Origin: Hyphomicrobiales bacterium
GTDB taxonomy: Bacteria; Pseudomonadota; Alphaproteobacteria; Rhizobiales; Aestuariivirgaceae
Direction: 5' to 3'
DNA length: 11,499 nucleotides
Assembly: GCA_014380505.1 (NCBI GenBank)
Contig: JACMJT010000284.1
Coordinates: forward strand, 1 to 11,499
Part shown: in pieces, positions 7,184-11,499 of the stretch
Layout of the letters: each line of letters starts with the position of its first letter
Numbering within the stretch: position 1 is the first letter of the stretch
The notes under the pieces: model-generated
The model's database searches: none
What the model was told of the DNA's origin: nothing
What the model saw: the letters and a program-made list of their open reading frames with translations, nothing else
Program-made: the position numbers and the translations under genes

Positions 7184-7993
7184 ATGACCGGAACATCCCG
7201 CCACGATGCCTGGCAGGCCGGCGATAGCTATGATGCCTATATGGGGCGCTGGAGCCGGAAGATCGCGCCGCGCTTTCTCGACTGGCTCGGCGCGCCAGAC
7301 GGCCTGGATTGGTTGGAGGTCGGTTGCGGGACCGGCGCGCTGTCCGCCGCAATCCTGGCGCGGTGCAAACCGAAGAGCCTGATATCAATTGATCCGTCCG
7401 AAGGCTTTCTCACGAAAGCCCGGGCAAATGTGCCGGATGGACGCGCCGAGTTTCACGTGGGCGACGCGCAGGCCTTGACCCAGGAAACCGCCAGCCGGGA
7501 CGTTGTCGTGTCTGCGCTTGTTCTGAATTTTGTGCCCGACAAGGAAAAGGCCCTTGCCGAGATGAAACGGGTGGCCCGCGCCGGAGGAACGGTTGGATTT
7601 TATGTTTGGGACTATCCGGGCGGGGGTGTGGAGTTCATGCATGAATTTTGGAATGCCGCAACCGCCCTCGATCCCGCGGCTCTGGACCTCACTGAAGACA
7701 GGCGCTTTCCCTTTTGCACGCCGGATGGATTGACCGATCTGGCCACACGGGCCGGTCTGTTGTCGGTTGAATGCATCTCGATCGAGGTTCCGACGGTGTT
7801 CAAGGACTTCGAGGACTATTGGCGCCCCTTCACCCTGGGCGCGGGGCCAGCGCCCGGCTACTGCGTGAAACTCGATCCCGAGGCCCGGCAACGCTTGAAG
7901 GACAAGCTTCACGACAGTCTCCCCCGGCGCGACGATGGGTCGATCCCCCTAAAGACAAGAGCATGGGCGATCAAGGCGGTCGCCGCTTGCTGA
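7184..7993 (+). CDS. Class I SAM-dependent methyltransferase
   Basis: This is a 269-residue soluble protein with a Rossmann-like methyltransferase core. Motif I is LEVGCGTGALS (44-54), the acidic residue at the end of strand 2 is in SIDPSEGFL (Asp70), and post-motifs follow in FHVGDAQAL (90-98) and VSALVLNFVPDKEKALAEM (109-127). The C-terminal third, with EFMHEFWNAATALDP and FEDYWRPFTLG, is the part that would set substrate choice; I recognise it only as common in uncharacterised bacterial methyltransferases of the Methyltransf_11/25 type. The ATG is 12 bases after the mtkB stop, so the gene probably rides on the sga-mtkAB transcript, though AGAGG is a weak ribosome site. The substrate is unknown and a link to C1 metabolism is only positional. 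Confidence 0.85.
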   Translation: MTGTSRHDAWQAGDSYDAYMGRWSRKIAPRFLDWLGAPDGLDWLEVGCGTGALSAAILARCKPKSLISIDPSEGFLTKARANVPDGRAEFHVGDAQALTQETASRDVVVSALVLNFVPDKEKALAEMKRVARAGGTVGFYVWDYPGGGVEFMHEFWNAATALDPAALDLTEDRRFPFCTPDGLTDLATRAGLLSVECISIEVPTVFKDFEDYWRPFTLGAGPAPGYCVKLDPEARQRLKDKLHDSLPRRDDGSIPLKTRAWAIKAVAAC

Positions 7994-8059
7994 AGGCGGC
8001 GCGACCATTACATCCCGGCCCCGTTTGTGCCAGATTATGGCATTCGGGCAGGGCTGTGC

Positions 8060-8662
8060 ATGATTGAAGCATCCGGTTGGTCTATCGCTGGAAGTTACTA
8101 CGAGAGTTGTAATTGCCAGGCGGTCTGTCCCTGCCGGCGTCTCAATGGCGTGCCGGGCGGCGATTCAACCTATGGGCTCTGCCAGTTCATCCTGTCCTGG
8201 CAAATCGAAAAGGGGCGGGCGGAGGGCACGAACCTCGCCGACCGCCAGATCGTGATGGCCGGGTTCTACAACGATGCAGAGCCGGACAAGCCCTGGTCGA
8301 TCAAGCTGTTCATCGATGATGCGGCGGAGCCGGAGCCATACCGGCAGCTCACACGCATCTTTCTCGGGCGTGCAGGAGGCAATATGCCGTTTACCGCTAA
8401 TATCGCGACAATCCTCGATGTGGAACGCGCCAGGATTTCGCTCACGCACGAACCCGGCCGCGAGACCATCCGCGTTGGCGATCTCGGCGGATCGGCTGTG
8501 GCGCGGCGCGCGGACTATGACGGCAGCGTTTCCTGCGGCATTCCCGGGCATGATCATCCGGGTACGGAATATATGGCGTCGTTGTCGGTGAACAGCGGAC
8601 CGCTGCAATGGGACTACGAAGAACGTTGCGGCTTTGCAACGGACTTTCATTATTTCGGCTAA
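8060..8662 (+). CDS. DUF1326 domain-containing protein
   Basis: This is a 200-residue protein of the uncharacterised DUF1326 family. The N-terminus shows the family hallmark, a Tyr-rich strand leading to a cysteine cluster, SYYESCNCQAVCPCRR (12-27), with Cys17, 19, 23 and 25. Two CxC pairs suggest metal or thiol chemistry, but no reaction is known to me. The remainder (GFYNDAEPDKPWSIKLFIDD, IFLGRAGGNMPF and the terminal ATDFHYFG) fits the family. No signal peptide or membrane segment is visible. The ATG at 8060 is chosen because AGGG precedes it by six bases and the family motif begins soon after; a GTG at 8027 would add 11 residues that look like leader sequence. It follows the methyltransferase by 66 bases. 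A DUF2182 membrane partner, often seen with this family, is not present. Confidence 0.85.
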   Translation: MIEASGWSIAGSYYESCNCQAVCPCRRLNGVPGGDSTYGLCQFILSWQIEKGRAEGTNLADRQIVMAGFYNDAEPDKPWSIKLFIDDAAEPEPYRQLTRIFLGRAGGNMPFTANIATILDVERARISLTHEPGRETIRVGDLGGSAVARRADYDGSVSCGIPGHDHPGTEYMASLSVNSGPLQWDYEERCGFATDFHYFG

Positions 8663-8667
8663 AACAA

Positions 8668-8694
8668 CGCCCAGCACTGTCAATATGATGGGCG
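8668..8694 (+). terminator. Weak hairpin after the DUF1326 gene
   Basis: CGCCCA (8668-8673) and TGGGCG (8689-8694) are perfect inverted repeats around a 15-base loop, starting six bases after the stop codon. There is no T-run, so this would be a weak or rho-assisted 3' end at best. Confidence 0.25.
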
Positions 8695-8731
8695 GCTTCA
8701 ATCGGGATAAAATCCGCGCTAGGCTGCCCAT

Positions 8732-8758
8732 CGGCAGAACCGGTTCCAGGTTCGGCAG
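8732..8758 (+). promoter_or_regulatory. Direct repeat upstream of the hydrolase-LuxR gene
   Basis: CGGCAG occurs at 8732-8737 and again at 8753-8758, exactly 21 bases (two helical turns) apart, enclosing AACCGGTT. The second copy ends 11 bases before the ATG at 8770. Two-turn spacing on one DNA face is what a dimeric regulator could use, possibly the LuxR-type product itself. A TAAAAT hexamer at 8708-8713 is a possible -10. Confidence 0.2.
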
Positions 8759-8769
8759 GGTAGCCCGCC

Positions 8770-10320
8770 ATGAAACTTCCTGACATTCATTACGCCAACA
8801 GTTCCGGTTTGCGCATCGCCTATCAGGCCATGGGGCAGGGTGCGATTGACCTTGTTTTCGTGCAGGGATTCCTGTCCCACCTCGAGGTTCATTGGGAAGA
8901 TCCCGGACTGAGCCATCTTTTTCAAAGACTTTCGTCGTTCTGCCGCCTCATCGTCTTCGACAAGCGCGGGACCGGATTGAGCGACCGCGTTCCGCCCGAT
9001 GCACTCCCCGATCTTCAGACACGTATGGATGACGTGCGCGCGGTGATGGATGCCGCCGGCAGCGGCCGCGCGGTTTTGCTGGGTGCATCGGAGGGTGGAC
9101 CCATGTCGATCCTCTTTTCTGTCAAGTATCCGGAGCGGACTCGTGCCCTCATCCTCTATGGGAGCTATGCGCATTTCCATGGCGCGGTGACCGGGCCAGA
9201 AGGCGTCGATGCTTTTGTGAGAGATGCCGAACAGACCTGGGGAACCGGTGCGAGCCTGAAGCTTTTCGCGCCCAGCCGGGTTGGAGATAGCCATTTTCGG
9301 AACTGGTGGGCGCGCTTTGAAAGAGTGTCCGTCAGCCCGACCGCGGCCATAGCTTTGGCCAGGATGAATGCGGCCATCGACATTCGCGATCAACTCAAAC
9401 TCGTCTCGACTCCCACGCTGGTCATGCACCGGAAAGACGACGTCAGGGTGACGGCAGCCAGTGGACAATTCCTGGCGCGCGAGATCGCAGGTGCCAAGCA
9501 TGTTGAACTAAAGGGCAGCGATCATCCCATCTGGACTGGCGATGTCGATCACGTGGCGGATGTCATCGAGGAGTTTCTTACGGGAAAGCACCAGTGGAGT
9601 AGCCGAAACCGGTCATTGGCCATCCTCCTGACAGTGCGGAACTTGGAGGTTGAAAGGATAAAAGCGCAGCCCGCCGATCGTTTTGTGCCGGAAAGGGTGG
9701 AGCGTTTGTTGGCTTTGGCATCCGACATCATCGCCCGGTTTGGCGGGGAGGCTGCGACCGGCGGTGGGTCGAGATTGACGGTCAGGTTCGATTCCGTGGT
9801 TCGGGCGCTGCATTGCGCAGTCGAGCTTCGCGACGCCGGGGCATCGCTTGGCTTCCGGCTTGCCGTGGGGCTTCATGCGGGGGAGTTTGAACTTCGCCAT
9901 GGCAATGTCTTTGGGCCTGCCCTCGCTGTTGCCGAGGTTATCGGTTCCGCTTGCGTGCCCGGTGAGATCGCCGCTTCGCCGGTGGTGCGCGAACTCGCCG
10001 CCGGATCGGGGTTTCACTTCAAGCCGTGTTCAAGTCTCACGGTCGAAGACCAAAATGGTCCGATTCAGCTTTTTACCGTTGCGGCGGAGCGGCATCTTGA
10101 GCCGGAAGTGCCGCACCACGCGGCGGCCGATCTCAAGGTCTTGAGTGCGCGGGAAAGAGAAGTGCTCAAGTTGGTTGCCGAAGGAATGATCAATGCGGCA
10201 ATTGCCAGAAAACTTGGGCTAAGCGAACACACGGTGAAACGCCATGTGGCCAACATTCTGCTGAAACTGGATCTTCCAACCCGGGCGGCGGCTGCGGCCG
10301 TTGCCGGAAAAGGCGATTAG
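8770..10320 (+). CDS. Alpha/beta hydrolase - degenerate cyclase-like domain - LuxR-type HTH fusion
   Basis: This 516-residue protein joins three parts. Residues 1-272 are an alpha/beta hydrolase with oxyanion-side motif [11 protein letters not shown] (62-72), nucleophile elbow GASEG (Ser107), an acid in HRKDD (223/224) and His252 in SDHPIW, so the catalytic triad appears intact. Residues about 282-440 align with the class III nucleotide cyclase domain that often follows such hydrolases; the tail [15 protein letters not shown]...[12 protein letters not shown]...VPGEIAAS is clear. However, the usual FTDIVGST metal site reads LLTVRNLEV (287-293 region) and the TGDGF site reads TGGGS, so both metal-binding aspartates are gone and cyclase activity is unlikely. 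Residues about 458-512 form a LuxR/GerE HTH ([35 protein letters not shown]). It is probably a transcription factor whose hydrolase part senses or converts a ligand. No transmembrane segment is visible; target genes are unknown. Confidence 0.85.
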   Translation: MKLPDIHYANSSGLRIAYQAMGQGAIDLVFVQGFLSHLEVHWEDPGLSHLFQRLSSFCRLIVFDKRGTGLSDRVPPDALPDLQTRMDDVRAVMDAAGSGRAVLLGASEGGPMSILFSVKYPERTRALILYGSYAHFHGAVTGPEGVDAFVRDAEQTWGTGASLKLFAPSRVGDSHFRNWWARFERVSVSPTAAIALARMNAAIDIRDQLKLVSTPTLVMHRKDDVRVTAASGQFLAREIAGAKHVELKGSDHPIWTGDVDHVADVIEEFLTGKHQWSSRNRSLAILLTVRNLEVERIKAQPADRFVPERVERLLALASDIIARFGGEAATGGGSRLTVRFDSVVRALHCAVELRDAGASLGFRLAVGLHAGEFELRHGNVFGPALAVAEVIGSACVPGEIAASPVVRELAAGSGFHFKPCSSLTVEDQNGPIQLFTVAAERHLEPEVPHHAAADLKVLSAREREVLKLVAEGMINAAIARKLGLSEHTVKRHVANILLKLDLPTRAAAAAVAGKGD

Positions 10321-10332
10321 GCAGACCCGAAC

Positions 10333-10383
10333 GGGCCATCCGCTACATGGCCCTTTCGGTGGAAGCGGAGCCGCCACCGATTT
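10333..10383 (+). terminator. Tandem hairpins after the hydrolase-LuxR gene
   Basis: Two adjacent stem-loops follow the stop codon. The first is GGGCCAT/ATGGCCC (10333-10339 / 10347-10353) followed by TTT. The second is TCGGTGG/CCACCGA (10356-10362 / 10374-10380), with an inner CGG/CCG pairing, followed by TTT. Together they look like a double transcription terminator separating this gene from the downstream pair. Confidence 0.6.
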
Positions 10384-10402
10384 CCTAGACAGTGCGCATG
10401 CT

Positions 10403-10431
10403 CCCGACCCGGCAATTGGTGCCGTATCGGG
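10403..10431. promoter_or_regulatory. Nested dyad upstream of the CMD-family gene
   Basis: CCCGA-cc-CGGCA-attgg-TGCCG-ta-TCGGG forms two nested five-base-pair arms in 29 bases, ending ten bases before the GGAGG ribosome site. It could be an operator for a dimeric repressor or activator, or a leader hairpin in the mRNA. It lacks a T-run, which argues against a simple terminator. Confidence 0.4.
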
Positions 10432-10440
10432 TGAGTAAAT

Positions 10441-10445
10441 GGAGG
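10441..10445 (+). promoter_or_regulatory. Ribosome binding site of the CMD-family gene
   Basis: GGAGG is five bases before the ATG at 10451. It overlaps an earlier in-frame ATG at 10439, which therefore cannot be the start; the later ATG also gives a standard signal-peptide N-terminus (MKKFSLV). Confidence 0.8.
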
Positions 10446-10450
10446 AAGTC

Positions 10451-10912
10451 ATGAAGAAATTTTCCCTTGTTCTCGCCGCATGCGCAATATCCTTCGGCAC
10501 GGCACTCGCGCCACAGGCCAAGGCCACTGATCCATCGGCGGAAGCGGCCTATCAGGATATCGAGAAGACGCTTGGAATTGTGCCGGGCTTCTTCAAACTG
10601 TTTCCGGAATCCGGAATCGCCGGCGCCTGGATGGAATTCAAGACCATTCAGCTCAATCCCAATACCAAGCTCAACGGCAAGACCAAGGAGCTGATGGGGC
10701 TGGCGATTGCTTCGCAGATACCGTGCGATTATTGTGTCTATTTCCATACGGCGGCGGCGAAAGCCAACGGCGCCAGCGACGAAGAGATTCGCGAAGCCGT
10801 GGCGATGGCGGCCATCGTCAGGCATTGGAGCACGGTTCTGAACGGCATGCAGGTCGACCGCGATGTTTTCAAGAAAGAGGTCGACACGGTGCTCAAGGGT
10901 GCGACGCAGTAG
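10451..10912 (+). CDS. Exported carboxymuconolactone decarboxylase/AhpD-like protein
   Basis: This 153-residue protein has an N-terminal Sec-type signal peptide (MKK, hydrophobic core to about residue 20, likely cut after PQAKA at 25) followed by a CMD/AhpD-type helical domain. The redox signature is CDYCVYFH, giving Cys92, Cys95 and His99 in the CxxCxxxH arrangement of AhpD-like disulfide proteins. GASDEEIREAVAMAA (107-121) is the helix that normally follows. The family includes decarboxylases and peroxidase-linked thiol proteins; the CxxC pair points to a redox role in the periplasm rather than muconolactone decarboxylation, but the partner is unknown. The next gene starts 28 bases downstream with its own strong ribosome site, so they form a probable two-gene operon set off by terminators on both sides. 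Confidence 0.85.
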   Translation: MKKFSLVLAACAISFGTALAPQAKATDPSAEAAYQDIEKTLGIVPGFFKLFPESGIAGAWMEFKTIQLNPNTKLNGKTKELMGLAIASQIPCDYCVYFHTAAAKANGASDEEIREAVAMAAIVRHWSTVLNGMQVDRDVFKKEVDTVLKGATQ

Positions 10913-10940
10913 AGCAAAGCATACAGAAGGAGGAAACATC

Positions 10941-11297
10941 ATGAACACGCAGAAAGTTACCGCCGAAGGCATCAAGAAGGCCATCGAGGGCCGTGACGGC
11001 CGCATGCTTGCGAGTTTCTACGCGGACGATGCGGTTGTGCGCGTCATCGACCGCAACAATCCGCCAAGCAAGCCACGCGAAGTCGTCGGCAAAAACGCCA
11101 TCGGCACGTTCTGGGACGACATCTGCAGCCGTGCCATGAAGCATACGGTGGAAAACGGCATCTCGAACGGCGATCAAATCGCATTCACGCAGGCCTGCGA
11201 TTATCCCGACGGCGCGAAAGTCTATTGCATGGCGATCGTCAATTTGAATGGCGGTAAAATCGCCCGGCAAACCGTCGTCCAGGCCTGGGATGAATAA
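10941..11297 (+). CDS. NTF2/SnoaL-like small protein
   Basis: This 118-residue protein has the outline of the NTF2-like alpha+beta cone fold: an N-terminal helix (VTAEGIKKAIEGRD), the phrase LASFYADDAVVRVID (23-37), a loop with NNPPSKPREVVGKNAIGTFWDDI, and C-terminal strands ending NGGKIARQTVVQAWDE. Members of this superfamily bind or isomerise small hydrophobic molecules or serve as accessory stress proteins; no catalytic residues can be assigned here. No signal peptide is visible, unlike its upstream neighbour. AAGGAGG (10927-10933) precedes the ATG by seven bases. The last 14 codons and the 3' hairpin are duplicated in inverted orientation at the right edge of the window, which shows a convergent paralogue. 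Confidence 0.8.
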   Translation: MNTQKVTAEGIKKAIEGRDGRMLASFYADDAVVRVIDRNNPPSKPREVVGKNAIGTFWDDICSRAMKHTVENGISNGDQIAFTQACDYPDGAKVYCMAIVNLNGGKIARQTVVQAWDE

Positions 11298-11333
11298 TCC
11301 GGGTGGCGGCGCTTCTCAGGCGCCGCCATCCAG
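11255..11333 (+). repeat. Left arm of a long inverted repeat
   Basis: These 79 bases match the reverse complement of 11421-11499 without gaps and with eight mismatches by my count (about 90% identity). The arm covers the last 13 codons and stop of the NTF2-like gene plus its 3' hairpin. It comes from duplication of a gene with its downstream region, not from a mobile-element end: no transposase is present, and the arm may continue leftwards, since its partner runs off the window. Confidence 0.85.
11304..11328. terminator. GC-rich hairpin after the NTF2-like gene
   Basis: TGGCGGCGC / GCGCCGCCA form a perfect nine-base-pair stem with loop TTCTCAG (11313-11319), beginning seven bases after the stop codon. 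There is no adjacent T-run, so it may act as an mRNA 3'-end stabiliser or a weak terminator. Confidence 0.5.
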
Positions 11334-11426
11334 TCTGGATCACTAGCTCAAGGCCGGTGATGGAGAGAAGATTTGGCTCACATCAACGACGACAGGTGCG
11401 ACGTCTTCTCAAAAAAACTGCTGGAC

Positions 11427-11449
11427 GGCGGCGCCTGAGAAGCGCCGCC
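11427..11449 (-). terminator. Hairpin after the convergent NTF2-like paralogue
   Basis: GGCGGCGC / GCGCCGCC form an eight-base-pair stem with loop CTGAGAA. Read on the minus strand it follows the paralogue's stop codon by seven bases, and a run of seven T (the A-run at 11411-11417) comes nine bases after the stem, making it a somewhat better terminator than its plus-strand twin. Confidence 0.5.
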
Positions 11450-11456
11450 ACACGGA

Positions 11457-11499
11457 TCACTCGTCCCAAGCCTGAACGACGGTCTGCCGGGCGATTTTA
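11457..11499 (-). CDS. NTF2/SnoaL-like paralogue, C-terminal end only (runs off the window)
   Basis: On the minus strand the frame ending at TGA (11459-11457) encodes KIARQTVVQAWDE, identical to the last 13 residues of the plus-strand NTF2-like protein. All five base differences in those codons are at third positions and silent, and the stop is TGA instead of TAA. This pattern means the copy has diverged under selection for the protein, so it is probably an intact gene rather than a fragment, although only its end is visible. Confidence 0.75.
   Translation of the reverse strand, partial: KIARQTVVQAWDE

Larger units (their letters stand above)
11421..11499 (-). repeat. Right arm of the long inverted repeat
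   Basis: This is the inverted partner of 11255-11333. The two arms are separated by 87 bases of unrelated sequence containing a smaller inverted pair, GAGAAGA (11365-11371) with TCTTCTC (11404-11410). The arm reaches the end of the window, so its true length is unknown. Confidence 0.85.

Noticed and set aside
8027..8059. GTG at 8027 as the start of the DUF1326 protein
   Set aside because: The ATG at 8060 has an AGGG ribosome site at proper spacing and gives the normal family N-terminus; the added 11 residues have no family support.
9616..10090. Active adenylate cyclase domain
   Set aside because: The fold resemblance is clear, but both positions for metal-binding aspartates are substituted, so I describe it as degenerate rather than catalytic.
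11255..11499. Terminal inverted repeats of an insertion sequence
   Set aside because: The arms contain coding sequence for a duplicated NTF2-like protein and its 3' hairpin, and no transposase or target-site duplication is visible.
1..11499. CRISPR array, tRNA, rRNA, prophage or toxin-antitoxin genes
   Set aside because: I saw no regularly spaced repeats, no tRNA T-loop/CCA pattern, and no integrase, phage or toxin-antitoxin signatures on either strand.

Overview
The window looks like a chromosomal segment from a GC-rich alphaproteobacterium, most likely a serine-cycle methylotroph of the Hyphomicrobiales type. This rests on protein resemblance to the Methylorubrum/Methylobacterium serine-cycle enzymes recalled from family knowledge, on the GC-rich third-position codon use, and on a CCTCA..TGAGG palindromic repeat of a kind I associate with Rhizobiales-like genomes. 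No search was run, so the taxonomy is inference.

Layout. (1) 73-1035 (+) is msrP, a Tat-exported molybdopterin methionine-sulfoxide reductase, closed by a perfect 11-bp hairpin. (2) 1071-1265 has no protein gene but has strong long-range complementarity and is a candidate structured RNA, probably on the minus strand. (3) 1287-1883 (+) is a LysE/RhtB exporter. An intergenic palindromic repeat (1891-1996) separates it from the convergent gene that follows. (4) 2008-5086 and onward to 7171 hold the metabolic core. Malyl-CoA lyase (mcl) and a NarL/LuxR-type response regulator lie on the minus strand. Divergent from them on the plus strand are serine-glyoxylate aminotransferase (sga) and the two malate thiokinase subunits (mtkA, mtkB, overlapping by 4 bp). 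Sga makes hydroxypyruvate and glycine from serine and glyoxylate; MtkAB activates malate to malyl-CoA; Mcl splits malyl-CoA into acetyl-CoA and glyoxylate, returning the glyoxylate to Sga. Other cycle genes (hprA, gck, ppc, glyA) are not in the window. (5) 7184-8662 (+) carries a class I SAM-dependent methyltransferase, only 12 bp behind mtkB, and a DUF1326 protein with a Cys-rich N-terminal motif. (6) 8770-10320 (+) is a three-part protein: alpha/beta hydrolase, degenerate nucleotide-cyclase-like domain and LuxR-type HTH. (7) 10451-11297 (+) encodes an exported carboxymuconolactone-decarboxylase/AhpD-like protein and a small NTF2/SnoaL-like protein, preceded by several hairpins. The right edge holds the last 13 codons of a convergent second copy of the NTF2-like gene, so the window ends in a long inverted repeat.

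Most of the content is ordinary metabolism with good family matches. The items most worth a second look are the regulator embedded in the serine-cycle cluster, the hydrolase/pseudo-cyclase/LuxR fusion, the structured non-coding stretch after msrP and the convergent NTF2 duplication. I did not find a convincing wholly new multi-gene system.
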